In this document: piece by piece, positions 47,922-57,292 of the stretch | Numbering within the stretch: position 1 is the stretch's first letter | Layout of the letters: every line of letters begins with the position of its first letter | Assembly (NCBI RefSeq): GCF_000467125.1 | Contig: NZ_BATJ01000028.1 | Location: forward strand, 1 to 57,322 | Origin: Vibrio proteolyticus NBRC 13287 | Lineage (GTDB): Bacteria > Pseudomonadota > Gammaproteobacteria > Enterobacterales > Vibrionaceae | Direction: 5' to 3' | Length of the DNA stretch: 57,322 bases | The notes under the pieces: generated by a model | The model's database searches: none | The model's input: only the letters and a program-made list of their open reading frames with translations | Told to the model about the DNA's origin: nothing | Translations under genes and position numbers: made by a program

Positions 47922-48737
47922 ATGATGAAAAAATTTACCATAGATGGACAACAGCTCGCTTATCTGGATGTGGGGCAGGGACCTGTTTTGCTGCTGGGTC
48001 ACAGCTACTTGTGGGATCATCAGATGTGGGCACCACAGATTGAAGCGCTCAGTCAGTCATATCGCTGCATTGTGCCGGATCTTTGGGCGCACGGTGAATC
48101 CGATCCGGCGCCACAGAAAACCCGTTCATTGCAGGACATTGCGGCCGATATGCTGGCGCTGATGGATTATCTCGATGTGGCACAGTTTGCGGTTGTCGGG
48201 CTGTCGGTCGGCGGCATGTGGGGCACGGAGCTGGCGCTGATGGCGCCCGGACGAGTGACGGGGCTGGTGATGATGGACACCTTTGTCGGTCTGGAGCCGG
48301 AGGTGACTCACCAAAAATACTTTGCGATGCTGGAAGCCATCAGCATGGCGCAGATGGTACCCGCACCGATCGTCGATGCGGTGGTACCAATGTTCTTTGC
48401 CCGTAACGCGGCGCAGAACTCTCCGCAATTAGTGAACAAATTTTCGGCTCAGCTTTCGGCGATCAAAGGGCAAGATGCCGTGGAAATCGCACGTATCGGC
48501 CGCATGGTGTTTGGTCGTCGCGATCTGATCGAAGAGCTGGAAACATTGGCGTTGCCGGTTTTGATCGCCGTGGGTGAGGAAGACACCCCGCGTCCGGTAC
48601 TGGAGTCGTTCCTGATGCAAGATTGCATCGCGGGCAGTGAGCTGGTGCAAATTCCCGCAGCGGGACACATCAGTAATCTGGAGCAGTCGCAGTACGTGAC
48701 ACAGATGCTGGAGCGCTTTCTTGCCGAGCACGCTTAA
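47922..48737 (+). CDS. alpha/beta hydrolase
   Basis: A 271-residue alpha/beta-hydrolase from the ATG at 47922 (GGACAC upstream; a further ATG follows directly). The oxyanion segment LLLGHSYLWDH lies near residue 25. The nucleophile elbow is GLSVGG (Ser in VVGLSVGGMWG) and the catalytic His is in AAGHISNLE. Asp in the AVGEEDTPRP strand-end is the probable third residue. It resembles enol-lactonase/RutD-type hydrolases, but the substrate is not predictable. Single gene with a terminator on each side. Confidence 0.85.
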   Translation: MMKKFTIDGQQLAYLDVGQGPVLLLGHSYLWDHQMWAPQIEALSQSYRCIVPDLWAHGESDPAPQKTRSLQDIAADMLALMDYLDVAQFAVVGLSVGGMWGTELALMAPGRVTGLVMMDTFVGLEPEVTHQKYFAMLEAISMAQMVPAPIVDAVVPMFFARNAAQNSPQLVNKFSAQLSAIKGQDAVEIARIGRMVFGRRDLIEELETLALPVLIAVGEEDTPRPVLESFLMQDCIAGSELVQIPAAGHISNLEQSQYVTQMLERFLAEHA

Positions 48738-48740
48738 TCG

Positions 48741-48765
48741 AAAGACCTCTCAGGAGGTCTTTTTT
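48741..48765 (+). terminator. terminator after the alpha/beta hydrolase gene
   Basis: AAAGACCTC and GAGGTCTTT form a stem with a TCAG loop followed by T. The plsY stop codon on the other strand lies within this loop. Confidence 0.88.
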
Positions 48766-49358
48766 ATGTCTTTCTTTTCGCCGACTTTGGGCTCGGTGCC
48801 ATCGAACAGACGGCGGATGTTCTGGTGATGTCGAAACACGATCAGGCAGCACAACATGGCAACCGGCAGGGTATATTGTGGTTTGATCAGCCAGGTATAT
48901 AAGGGCGCCAGCAGTACCGTGATCAGTGCGGCCAGCGAGGAGTAGCGGAAGATCAGTGCGATCACCAGCCAGGTTGCTATGATCAATAACGTCAGGTCCC
49001 AGCCAATCGGAGCAATTGCGCCCAGCGCCGTCGCCACTCCTTTTCCTCCTTTAAAATGGAAGAAAATCGGATACATATGTCCGAGACAGGCCGCAATGGC
49101 CACCACCCCGAGAATGATCGGATCAATATCGAGAAAATAGCCGCCCCACACCGGAATGGTGCCTTTCAACATGTCACACACCAGCACCGCTACCGCTGCT
49201 TGTTTACTACCAATGCGCAGCACGTTCGTGGCACCGGGGTTCTGGGATCCGGCGCTGCGAGGGTCCGGCAGACGCAGTACCCGGCAGATCAGCACGGCAC
49301 TCGAGATCGACCCCAGTAAGTAGGCAGAAATGATCAGGATGAGGGCGAGTGGTGTCAT
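48750..49358 (-). CDS. plsY: glycerol-3-phosphate acyltransferase PlsY
   Basis: A 202-residue inner-membrane enzyme that transfers acyl groups from acyl phosphate to glycerol 3-phosphate, opening phospholipid synthesis. Five to seven membrane segments are evident, together with the family loops SAGSQNPGATNVLR and GHMYPIFFHFKGGKGVATALG. Length matches E. coli PlsY (205). Divergent from folB as in enterics. Confidence 0.95.
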   Translation of the reverse strand: MTPLALILIISAYLLGSISSAVLICRVLRLPDPRSAGSQNPGATNVLRIGSKQAAVAVLVCDMLKGTIPVWGGYFLDIDPIILGVVAIAACLGHMYPIFFHFKGGKGVATALGAIAPIGWDLTLLIIATWLVIALIFRYSSLAALITVLLAPLYTWLIKPQYTLPVAMLCCLIVFRHHQNIRRLFDGTEPKVGEKKDIKKTS

Positions 49359-49526
49359 GGATACTCTTAATGGCTGAAACGTATGCTCTATGTTGCTATC
49401 ATATCGCGAAAATTTGACTCAAACTACCGAACCCGTTGGCGGATGTGTGAGCAGAAGCTGAGTTTTTAATGATATGTGTTTTGTTTTAGTTTGGGTATCC
49501 GACCTCTGAAGGAAATGGCTATCACC

Positions 49527-49880
49527 ATGGATAAAGTGTTTATTGAGCAGTTAGAAGTGATCACCACGATCGGTGTATACGACTGGGAGCAGGAAATTAA
49601 GCAGAAGCTGGTGCTGGATATCGAAATGGCACACGACAACCGCCCGGCGGGTCACAGCGATAATGTGGCGGATGCTCTGGATTATGCTCAGGTCAGTCAG
49701 GCAGTTCTGTCGCATATTGAAAATGGTCGCTTCCTGCTGGTGGAACGTGTCGCGGAAGAAGTAGCGGCACTGATCATGACCCGTTTTGCTGTCGCGGGCG
49801 TCCGCATTCGTCTGACCAAACCTGGTGCTGTACCTCAGGCCAAAGGTGTGGGTGTCGTCATTGAGCGGGGCCAGATGTGA
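49527..49880 (+). CDS. folB: dihydroneopterin aldolase
   Basis: A 117-residue folate enzyme converting dihydroneopterin to 6-hydroxymethyl-dihydropterin. The start MDKVFIEQLEVITTIGVYDWEQ at 49527 matches E. coli FolB; an ATG four codons earlier is an alternative, closer to the AAGGA site. Conserved Glu and Lys positions (VYDWEQ; LTKPGAV) are present. It overlaps folK by four bases. Confidence 0.95.
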   Translation: MDKVFIEQLEVITTIGVYDWEQEIKQKLVLDIEMAHDNRPAGHSDNVADALDYAQVSQAVLSHIENGRFLLVERVAEEVAALIMTRFAVAGVRIRLTKPGAVPQAKGVGVVIERGQM

Positions 49881-50374
49881 TCACTAGTTACATCGGTGTC
49901 GGTACCAACCTTGAACGACGCAAACACGTCGAAGCGGCGGTACGTGAGTTATCGCAACTTGGCCAGCAACTGCGTTTGTCTCAGGTGTATGAGTGTGATG
50001 CACTCGGATTCGACAGCCACCCGTTTTATAACCTGGTGATTGAGCTAAAAACGGAGCTGACTTTCACGCAATTTTCACAGGCGCTGCGTAACATAGAGCT
50101 AAAGTGGGGACGCCGGCCCGACGCCGGTAAACTGGAAGACCGGACGCTCGATCTGGACATCATCTTATTCGGTGAGATGGTGTCGGACACGCAACCGGAA
50201 ATTCCCCGCAGCGACATTTATAAATACCCTTTTGTACTGCAACCGCTGTATGAGTTGTGTCCGCAACGGGTCGTGCCGGGAGATGGCCGCACCATCGCGG
50301 CGTTGTGGCAGGCAATGCCTTCTTTTCAATCGTTAACCCAGATTGAGCTGTGGTTCAATCCTGACCTTTTTTGA
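49877..50374 (+). CDS. folK: 2-amino-4-hydroxy-6-hydroxymethyldihydropteridine pyrophosphokinase
   Basis: A 165-residue HPPK that pyrophosphorylates the FolB product in folate synthesis. It starts with GTG inside the folB stop (GTGA overlap). The family motifs FYNLVIEL and GRRPDAGKLEDRTLDLDIILFG are visible; the pair of Asp in DLDI binds magnesium. uppP starts eight bases after its stop. Confidence 0.95.
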   Translation: MITSYIGVGTNLERRKHVEAAVRELSQLGQQLRLSQVYECDALGFDSHPFYNLVIELKTELTFTQFSQALRNIELKWGRRPDAGKLEDRTLDLDIILFGEMVSDTQPEIPRSDIYKYPFVLQPLYELCPQRVVPGDGRTIAALWQAMPSFQSLTQIELWFNPDLF

Positions 50375-50381
50375 GTATCTC

Positions 50382-51185
50382 ATGAGTTATTATGAAGCCT
50401 TTATGCTGGCGCTGATCCAGGGCCTGACTGAGTTTTTGCCAATTTCCAGTTCGGCGCACCTGATTTTGCCTTCGGCGATTCTGGGCTGGGCCGATCAGGG
50501 CCTAGCGTTTGATGTGGCGGTCCATGTCGGTACGCTGGCGGCGGTGGTGATCTATTTCCGTAAGGAAGTCATCAGTTTATTAAGCGCTTTCTTCGCTTCC
50601 ATTTTCCAGGGCGATCGCAGCAAAGAAGCGAAACTGGCGTGGTTGATTGTACTGGCGACCATTCCGGCGTGTATTTTTGGCCTGCTGATGAAGGATGTGG
50701 TGGAAACTTACCTGCGCAGTGCTTGGGTGATTGCCACCACGACCATCGTGTTTGGTATACTGCTGTGGTACGTCGACAAACACGCGACGCAAAGCGATGA
50801 TGAGTATCAGGCTACCTGGAAATCGGCGCTGTTTGTTGGTCTGGCTCAGGCGCTGGCGATCATTCCCGGGACTTCCCGCTCGGGCGCTACCATTACTGCG
50901 GCGTTGTATCTGGGCTTTACCCGTGAAGCGGCGGCCCGTTTTTCCTTTTTGATGTCCATTCCGATCATCATGCTGGCGGGGGGCTACCTGGGAATGAATC
51001 TGGTCACCAGTGGCGCGCCTGTTCACCTTGGCTTCATGCTGACGGGGATTGTGACCTCGTTCATCAGTGCTTACCTGTGCATCCACTTTTTCCTCAAGTT
51101 GATTGCCCGTATGGGAATGATGCCGTTTGTCATTTATCGCCTTCTTCTGGGTGCCGGGTTGTTCGCCTTTCTGATGATGGGTTAA
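50382..51185 (+). CDS. uppP: undecaprenyl-diphosphatase
   Basis: A 267-residue inner-membrane phosphatase (BacA/UppP) that regenerates undecaprenyl phosphate for cell-wall and surface-glycan synthesis and gives bacitracin tolerance. The motifs LTEFLPISSSAHLIL near the N-terminus and PGTSRSGATITAALYLG in the middle are diagnostic. The ATG at 50382 (MSYYEAFMLALIQG) is preferred over an earlier in-frame start within folK. Confidence 0.96.
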   Translation: MSYYEAFMLALIQGLTEFLPISSSAHLILPSAILGWADQGLAFDVAVHVGTLAAVVIYFRKEVISLLSAFFASIFQGDRSKEAKLAWLIVLATIPACIFGLLMKDVVETYLRSAWVIATTTIVFGILLWYVDKHATQSDDEYQATWKSALFVGLAQALAIIPGTSRSGATITAALYLGFTREAAARFSFLMSIPIIMLAGGYLGMNLVTSGAPVHLGFMLTGIVTSFISAYLCIHFFLKLIARMGMMPFVIYRLLLGAGLFAFLMMG

Positions 51186-51302
51186 CCCTGTCCTGTTAAC
51201 ATCCTGACACGATTAGTGAAAAGACTACTGAGTGCCGCCTCGCCTGACTCCGGGCGTTGTGGTATAAAGTAGTCTTTCTTTTCCTCGTTAATGTCAGGTG
51301 AT

Positions 51303-51584
51303 ATGCGAATTTTTGCTCTTACCCTCATCGTGCTGCTCGGCTGGCTGCAATATGAATTGTGGCTCGGTAAAAACGGCATTTCTGACTTTAAAGCCGTGAA
51401 TGCTGAAATCGAAGTTCAGGAACAGGTGAACCAAAGCCTCCACTCACGCAATACTGAAATGTTTGCTGAGATCGATGACTTGCGCCAGGGGCTGGACGCG
51501 ATTGAAGAGCGTGCCCGCCACGAGCTGGGAATGATCAAAGAGGGGGAGACCTTCTACCGCATCGTCGGGGAGGAAACCAAATAG
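51303..51584 (+). CDS. ftsB: cell division protein FtsB
   Basis: A 93-residue bitopic division protein. It has a membrane segment (about residues 3-20), the conserved LWLGKNG, a coiled coil (about 30-65) and a short periplasmic tail. FtsB joins FtsL and FtsQ at the division site and helps to activate FtsWI. AGGTGA precedes the ATG at 51303. ispD begins one base after its stop, the usual ftsB-ispD arrangement. Confidence 0.95.
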   Translation: MRIFALTLIVLLGWLQYELWLGKNGISDFKAVNAEIEVQEQVNQSLHSRNTEMFAEIDDLRQGLDAIEERARHELGMIKEGETFYRIVGEETK

Positions 51585-51585
51585 C

Positions 51586-52281
51586 ATGTCAGACATCGCC
51601 TCTGTGATCGCCGTGGTCCCCGCAGCCGGGGTCGGCAGCCGTATGCAGGCCGATAGGCCAAAACAGTATTTGCCGATTGCCGGTCACACAGTGTTGGAAC
51701 ACACCGTACACAAACTGCTTAGTCATCCTAAAATCTCAAAGGTGGTGGTGGCCGTAACCGATGGCGACCCGTATTTTCCGGCACTGGCGATTGCAGCGCA
51801 TCCTGACGTGGTGCGGGTCTCCGGTGGAGGTGAGCGTGCAGACTCGGTGCTGTCTGCACTGAAATACATTCAGGCCCACGCGTTATCTGAATGGGTAATG
51901 GTGCATGATGCGGCCAGGCCGTGCATTACACACGCCGACCTCGACGCTTTGATAGCCGCGGTGGAGCAGCATGAAGTGGGCGGCATTCTGGCGAGCCCGG
52001 TACGCGACACCATGAAACGCGCGGACGCGGCATGCAACATTGACCACACCGTGGAACGGCAGGCGCTTTGGCACGCTTTGACGCCACAAATGTTTAATAC
52101 TGAGCAATTAACCGACGCACTGGCTAAAGCACTGGCTCAAGGTGTGACGATCACCGACGAAGCGTCGGCGCTCGAATGGCTGGGTTATAAGCCTGCGTTG
52201 GTGAAAGGGCGGGCTGACAACATCAAAATTACCCAGCCCGAAGATCTTGCGCTGGCCGAGTTTTACTTGCGCCGCGATTGA
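51586..52281 (+). CDS. ispD: 2-C-methyl-D-erythritol 4-phosphate cytidylyltransferase
   Basis: A 231-residue cytidylyltransferase of the MEP isoprenoid pathway, making CDP-methylerythritol. The glycine-rich CTP loop VPAAGVGSRMQADRPKQYLP and the VMVHDAARPC segment are present. ispF follows after 23 bp. Confidence 0.97.
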   Translation: MSDIASVIAVVPAAGVGSRMQADRPKQYLPIAGHTVLEHTVHKLLSHPKISKVVVAVTDGDPYFPALAIAAHPDVVRVSGGGERADSVLSALKYIQAHALSEWVMVHDAARPCITHADLDALIAAVEQHEVGGILASPVRDTMKRADAACNIDHTVERQALWHALTPQMFNTEQLTDALAKALAQGVTITDEASALEWLGYKPALVKGRADNIKITQPEDLALAEFYLRRD

Positions 52282-52304
52282 AATTCAGTAAGTAAGGAAG
52301 GGTT

Positions 52305-52781
52305 ATGATTCGAATTGGTCACGGTTTTGACGTCCATAAGTTTGGTGGACCGGGTCCGGTGATTATTGGTGGCGTGGCGGTCCCGTACGAGCAAGGGTTG
52401 ATTGCTCATTCCGATGGTGACGTCGCGCTGCACGCATTGTGTGATGCGCTGCTGGGTGCGATTGCCGCCGGAGATATCGGCCGCCATTTCCCGGACACCG
52501 ACGACAAATGGAAAGGCGCAGACAGTCGTGAACTGCTGAAAGATGTCTACCGCCGGGTGCAAGCGCAGGGTTATGTGCTGGGAAATGCCGACATTACCAT
52601 TATCGCCCAGGCTCCGAAGATGGCGCCGCACATCGAAGCCATGCAGACCACCATCGCGGCGGATCTGGGCACTGACCCAGGCAATATTAATGTAAAGGCC
52701 ACCACGACGGAACGTCTCGGTTTTACCGGGCGTAAAGAAGGCATTGCTACCGAAGCGGTGGTGTTGCTGATGAAAGCGTGA
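52305..52781 (+). CDS. ispF: 2-C-methyl-D-erythritol 2,4-cyclodiphosphate synthase
   Basis: A 158-residue MEP-pathway cyclase, normal length, releasing CMP to form the cyclic diphosphate. The metal-binding GHGFDVHKF (Asp8, His10), the HSDGDVALHAL segment and the C-terminal ATTTERLGFTGRKEGI are all present. AAGGAAGGG precedes the start. Confidence 0.97.
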   Translation: MIRIGHGFDVHKFGGPGPVIIGGVAVPYEQGLIAHSDGDVALHALCDALLGAIAAGDIGRHFPDTDDKWKGADSRELLKDVYRRVQAQGYVLGNADITIIAQAPKMAPHIEAMQTTIAADLGTDPGNINVKATTTERLGFTGRKEGIATEAVVLLMKA

Positions 52782-52804
52782 TGGCGGATGAGTAGAAACT
52801 GAAT

Positions 52805-53848
52805 ATGTCCGATATGTTATCCCCTCTGGCCTACCTGAATGGTGTGCCAAAAGCCAAAGCCAAACTGAAAGCACAACCACAGCATTTTCAGGTCCGGGAA
52901 GATCTGGGTTATGAGTTGTCTGGTCAGGGCGAACACCTAATGGTGCGGATTCGCAAAACCGGTGAAAACACCAGCTTTGTGGCCAATGAGCTGGCAAAAG
53001 CGTGCGGCGTGAAATCGAAAGATGTCAGTTGGGCGGGTTTGAAAGACCGTCATGCTGTGACAGAGCAATGGCTGAGTGTCCATCTGCCTGGTGGCGACAC
53101 ACCGGATTTCGATGCCTTTCTGAAGCAATACCCAAGCATTGAAATTCTGGCGGTGACACGTCATCACAAAAAATTGCGCCCCGGCGATCTCAAAGGGAAT
53201 CATTTTACGCTGACTTTGTCTGAAGTCTCTGATACAGAAGATGTTTTGCAACGTTTGTCTGCAATTGCTGAGACTGGCGTACCGAACTATTTCGGCAGTC
53301 AGCGGTTTGGTAACCAGGGGAACAACGTCAGTGAAGCCCGTCGCTGGGGACGTGAGAACGTTCGTACCCGTAACCAGAACAAGCGCAGCCTGTATCTGTC
53401 GGCGGCCCGTTCGTGGATCTTCAACCATATCGTGTCTGCGCGGATTGAGCAGGGAGCGTTCGATCGAGTTGTGGAAGGCGACATTGCGCTGACAGGCGAG
53501 GGATCGACGCTGGTGGAGGCCGACCAGGTGGCGGCGTTCAATCTTCAGCTTGAGCGCGGTGAAGTACAAATCAGCGCGGCGATGGCGGGCGATAATGCGC
53601 TGCCGACGCAGGCGCAGGCACTGGCTCTTGAACAACCACAACTGGACGCTGAGCCGGATCTGATGGCGTTGATTCGGGGTAACCGGATGCGTCATGAGCG
53701 TCGACCAGTGGCGCTAAAAGCGCAGGACCTCAGCTGGCAGGTCGACGGCAACAATATAACCCTGCACTTCTCTTTGGACGCGGGTTGCTTCGCAACGGCG
53801 ATTGTACGAGAGTTAGTGGAAGAAATTCCGGTAGAGCGTGTGTACTAA
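52805..53848 (+). CDS. truD: tRNA pseudouridine-13 synthase
   Basis: A 347-residue enzyme that makes pseudouridine at position 13 of tRNA-Glu. The catalytic Asp lies in WAGLKDRHAVTEQWLS, and the family segments NYFGSQRFGNQG and LKGNHFTLTL are clear. It follows ispF by 23 bp and precedes surE by three, as in E. coli. Confidence 0.97.
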   Translation: MSDMLSPLAYLNGVPKAKAKLKAQPQHFQVREDLGYELSGQGEHLMVRIRKTGENTSFVANELAKACGVKSKDVSWAGLKDRHAVTEQWLSVHLPGGDTPDFDAFLKQYPSIEILAVTRHHKKLRPGDLKGNHFTLTLSEVSDTEDVLQRLSAIAETGVPNYFGSQRFGNQGNNVSEARRWGRENVRTRNQNKRSLYLSAARSWIFNHIVSARIEQGAFDRVVEGDIALTGEGSTLVEADQVAAFNLQLERGEVQISAAMAGDNALPTQAQALALEQPQLDAEPDLMALIRGNRMRHERRPVALKAQDLSWQVDGNNITLHFSLDAGCFATAIVRELVEEIPVERVY

Positions 53849-53851
53849 GTC

Positions 53852-54607
53852 ATGGAAAGACCACTAAAAATTTTAATCAGTAATGATGATGGTGTGTATG
53901 CGGAAGGGATACATGCCTTAGCACAGGAGTTGCGTGATCTGGCGGAAATTACCATTGTCGCGCCGGATCGTAACCGCAGTGGCGCCTCGAACTCACTGAC
54001 GCTTGAGCAGCCGCTACGTGTCACCCAAATCGCTGAAAGGACGTATTCAGTGCAGGGAACGCCGACCGACTGTGTCCACTTTGCACTCAATGAGTTGATG
54101 AAAGATGATCTGCCAGATCTGGTGTTGAGCGGTATCAATCATGGCGCCAATCTTGGTGACGATGTGCTCTATTCGGGAACCGTGGCGGCGGCGATGGAAG
54201 GACACTTTCTCGGAGTGCAGGCGATTGCGTTCTCGCTGGTCGGTAAACACCATTTTACCACCGCAGCCCGGGTTGCCCGTCAACTGGTGGAACAACACAT
54301 TGAAAAACCGATTCCGACCAATCGTTTACTCAATGTTAACGTTCCGGATCTTGCCAGTGCGGCCCTGAAAGGGGTAAAAATAACGCGTCTGGGTGCGCGT
54401 CATCATGCGGAAAACATGATTAAACAACTTGACCCTCGCGGTCATGACATCTATTGGCTTGGTCCGCCGGGCAAAGAGCAGGATGCCGGCGAAGGGACGG
54501 ATTTCCATGCCACTGAACAAGGCTGGGTATCGGTCACTCCGTTGCAGGTCGATTTGACCGCGCATGAGTCTTTGCAGAGTATGGATAACTGGCTGAAGGA
54601 CCGATGA
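53852..54607 (+). CDS. surE: 5'/3'-nucleotidase SurE
   Basis: A 251-residue metal-dependent nucleotidase of the stationary-phase survival group. The metal site motif ISNDDGVYAEG is at the N-terminus, with APDRNRSGASNSLTL and SGINHGANLGDDVLYSGTV following. It overlaps pcm by four bases (ATGA). Confidence 0.97.
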   Translation: MERPLKILISNDDGVYAEGIHALAQELRDLAEITIVAPDRNRSGASNSLTLEQPLRVTQIAERTYSVQGTPTDCVHFALNELMKDDLPDLVLSGINHGANLGDDVLYSGTVAAAMEGHFLGVQAIAFSLVGKHHFTTAARVARQLVEQHIEKPIPTNRLLNVNVPDLASAALKGVKITRLGARHHAENMIKQLDPRGHDIYWLGPPGKEQDAGEGTDFHATEQGWVSVTPLQVDLTAHESLQSMDNWLKDR

Positions 54608-55236
54608 TCATGACCAACCCACATGCCGACAAATTAGTGGAACGCCTTGTCGCCAGTGGCATCCAGGATCCGCAGGTACTGAATGCGATCTATACCTTGC
54701 CACGCGAGAACTTTGTCTCGCAGGCAATGTTGCATCAGGCCTATGACAATAACGCACTGCCGATTGGCCACGGACAAACCATTTCTCAACCTTATATCGT
54801 GGCCAAAATGACGGAAATGCTTGCGCTTAAGCGCACCAGTAAAGTTCTGGAAATCGGGACTGGCAGCGGTTATCAGACCGCCGTGTTGGCGCAACTGGTG
54901 GAGCATGTGTATTCCGTCGAACGGATTAAAGCCCTGCAATGGGATGCGAAGCGGCGCCTGAAACAGCTCGATATTTACAATGTCTCGACCAAGCACGCCG
55001 ATGGCTGGCAGGGCTGGGCCGCGAAAGCGCCGTTTGATGCGATCATCGTAACGGCCGCGGCAGAAACCCTGCCGCAAGCCTTGATGGCGCAACTTAATGA
55101 CGGTGGTGTGCTGGTGATCCCGGTCGGCACTGAAGAACAAGCCCTGATGAAAGTCACTCGCCATGGCGATGAGTTTACATCGGAAGTAATTGAAATGGTG
55201 CGTTTCGTACCCCTGATAGCAGGTGATCTCGCGTAA
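54604..55236 (+). CDS. pcm: protein-L-isoaspartate O-methyltransferase
   Basis: A 210-residue repair enzyme that methylates isoaspartyl residues in aged proteins. Motifs are GHGQTISQPYIVAKMTEML and the SAM site VLEIGTGSGYQTAVLA. An ATG two codons in (54610) has better spacing from AAGGA and gives 208 residues, the E. coli length. nlpD starts three bases after the stop. Confidence 0.96.
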   Translation: MIMTNPHADKLVERLVASGIQDPQVLNAIYTLPRENFVSQAMLHQAYDNNALPIGHGQTISQPYIVAKMTEMLALKRTSKVLEIGTGSGYQTAVLAQLVEHVYSVERIKALQWDAKRRLKQLDIYNVSTKHADGWQGWAAKAPFDAIIVTAAAETLPQALMAQLNDGGVLVIPVGTEEQALMKVTRHGDEFTSEVIEMVRFVPLIAGDLA

Positions 55237-55239
55237 CCC

Positions 55240-56205
55240 ATGAGTATGTGGTCTAAATCGATACTGATGTTTGGCCTTAGCAGCACATTGATTGGATGTG
55301 CTGCGCATTCCCCTGCGCCAGTGTCTGGATTGAAACGCGACTACAACTCTGTGGAGCGAGGTAGTTACCGTGGCAGCTACTACCAGGTTGAACGTGGCGA
55401 TACGCTGTATTTCATCGCCTACATCACAGGCAAAGATGTAAATGATCTGATTCGTTACAATAACTTGGATGCGCCTTATACCATTCACCCTGGACAGAAA
55501 CTCAAGCTTTGGCGTCCGACTTACGTGCCACCGGCCTACGGCGGAACCGGCGCTGGGGCAGCGAAAGAAACCACCAGTGTTGCAGCCGCCACGGCTGTCG
55601 TGGCTTCAGCCGCGGCTACTAGCGCTGGCAGCACAGCCGCCACCAAACCGGTTGTGACCAATTCGAGTAAAAACTCGAATCAAAAGGTTACGTCTACGGG
55701 TGCAAAAAATAACCAAAAACAGGTCAAAAAAGAACCAGAAAAGAAGGTTGAACAATCCAAACCAAAGGAGTATGTTGGCAGTGCAAGTAAACAAAATGTT
55801 AACAAAACTGTCAGCAGTTCGACACCAAAAAACGACAAAGTAACCAAATGGTTATGGCCAACAAAAGGGAGAGTGATTAAGAACTTTTCTGCAGGAGATC
55901 AGGGCAACCGAGGGATAGACATCGCAGGGCAGCGTGGTCAATCCATCACATCGACTGCAGCAGGCACCGTAGTTTATTCAGGTAATGCGCTCCGGGGTTA
56001 CGGTAATCTGGTGATTATAAAACATAATGACAACTATCTGAGTGCGTATGCCCATAATGATCGGTTGTTTGTACACGAAGGACAGAGTGTGAAAGCAGGC
56101 CAAAAGATTGCGACCATGGGAAGTTCGGGTACCAACAGTGTGCGCTTGCACTTTGAAATTCGCTACCAGGGTAAGTCGGTGAATCCAAAGCGCTACTTAC
56201 CGTAG
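55240..56205 (+). CDS. nlpD: divisome-associated lipoprotein NlpD (amidase activator)
   Basis: A 321-residue outer-membrane lipoprotein. The lipobox LIGC gives a lipidated Cys20. A LysM domain follows (about 46-90, VERGDTLYFIAY), then a Thr/Lys/Ala-rich linker and a C-terminal LytM domain (about 205-321). The LytM metal ligands are replaced: NRGID in place of HxGxD, and RLHFE in place of HLHFE. It therefore should activate an amidase such as AmiC and not cut peptidoglycan itself, as known for NlpD. The rpoS promoter is often inside nlpD. Confidence 0.95.
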   Translation: MSMWSKSILMFGLSSTLIGCAAHSPAPVSGLKRDYNSVERGSYRGSYYQVERGDTLYFIAYITGKDVNDLIRYNNLDAPYTIHPGQKLKLWRPTYVPPAYGGTGAGAAKETTSVAAATAVVASAAATSAGSTAATKPVVTNSSKNSNQKVTSTGAKNNQKQVKKEPEKKVEQSKPKEYVGSASKQNVNKTVSSSTPKNDKVTKWLWPTKGRVIKNFSAGDQGNRGIDIAGQRGQSITSTAAGTVVYSGNALRGYGNLVIIKHNDNYLSAYAHNDRLFVHEGQSVKAGQKIATMGSSGTNSVRLHFEIRYQGKSVNPKRYLP

Positions 56206-56277
56206 ATTTACTTGTACTGAGTAATGAAGCGACATTAAAAGCGGTAATGTCTTGCTAGCTCGCCAGGGGGAGGCACT

Positions 56278-57279
56278 ATGAGTATCAGCAACACAGCAAC
56301 AAAACTCCAAGAATTCGATGCAGATTCGGATACCGAAGCGATGGAAATGCTTGAGGTAGAAGAGAGCGCCGAAAACAATTCTAGTAACAATTCATCCACT
56401 GATGACACCAAAGAAGAGTTTGAGGTTACCAGCAAAAGCTTGGACGCCACACAACTCTACCTCAGTGAAATCGGCTTTTCGCCGCTCCTGACTGCCGAAG
56501 AAGAAGTGCTGTATGCACGTCGGGCGCTACGAGGCGATGAAGCAGCCCGCCGACGTATGATTGAAAGTAACTTGCGCTTGGTGGTGAAAATTTCCCGTCG
56601 TTACAGCAACCGTGGCCTGGCGCTACTGGATCTGATCGAAGAGGGGAATCTGGGGCTTATCCGCGCGGTCGAAAAATTCGACCCGGAACGCGGCTTCCGG
56701 TTTTCAACATATGCGACCTGGTGGATCCGTCAGACCATTGAACGGGCCCTGATGAACCAGACGCGCACCATACGTCTGCCGATCCACGTGGTCAAAGAAC
56801 TCAATATCTATCTGCGTACTGCGCGTGAACTGTCGCAGAAACTGGATCACGAGCCCACCGCAGAAGAAATTGCCACTCAGCTGGACAAGCCGGTCGATGA
56901 CGTTAGCAAAATGCTGCGTCTCAACGAACGCGTCAGCTCTGTCGACACGCCGATTGGCGGTGACGGTGAGAAAGCACTGCTGGATATTATTCCGGACGTG
57001 AATAATTCCGATCCGGAGCTGTCGACTCAGGATGACGACATCAAAACCTCGTTGATTGACTGGTTGGATGAACTGAACCCGAAACAAAAAGAGGTGCTGG
57101 CTCGCCGCTTTGGGTTGTTGGGGTATGAACCGTCGACGCTGGAAGAAGTCGGTCGTGAAATTAACCTGACTCGCGAGCGCGTGCGTCAGATTCAGGTTGA
57201 AGGCTTACGTCGTTTACGCGAAATCCTGGTCAAGCAGGGGCTGAATATGGAAAACCTGTTCAGCGTTGAAGACGAGTAA
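56278..57279 (+). CDS. rpoS: stationary-phase sigma factor sigma-S
   Basis: A 333-residue general-stress sigma factor. Region 1.2 (DATQLYLSEIGFSPLLTAEEE), region 2 (RLVVKISRRYSNRGLALLDLIEEGN) and region 4 (EVGREINLTRERVRQIQVEGLRRL) are complete, and the acidic N-terminus lacks region 1.1, as in all RpoS. A strong GGGGGAGG site precedes the start. The gene follows surE-pcm-nlpD as in E. coli and V. cholerae. Confidence 0.98.
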   Translation: MSISNTATKLQEFDADSDTEAMEMLEVEESAENNSSNNSSTDDTKEEFEVTSKSLDATQLYLSEIGFSPLLTAEEEVLYARRALRGDEAARRRMIESNLRLVVKISRRYSNRGLALLDLIEEGNLGLIRAVEKFDPERGFRFSTYATWWIRQTIERALMNQTRTIRLPIHVVKELNIYLRTARELSQKLDHEPTAEEIATQLDKPVDDVSKMLRLNERVSSVDTPIGGDGEKALLDIIPDVNNSDPELSTQDDDIKTSLIDWLDELNPKQKEVLARRFGLLGYEPSTLEEVGREINLTRERVRQIQVEGLRRLREILVKQGLNMENLFSVEDE

Positions 57280-57292
57280 CGGGCGACATAGG

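Noticed and set aside
54634..55488. 284-codon open frame antisense to pcm and the nlpD start
   Set aside because: pcm and nlpD are clear on the plus strand; the antisense product is low-quality in composition and has no start context.
55860..56205. Broken metal site in the NlpD peptidase domain as a sign of decay
   Set aside because: NlpD proteins normally lack LytM catalytic ligands and act as amidase activators.
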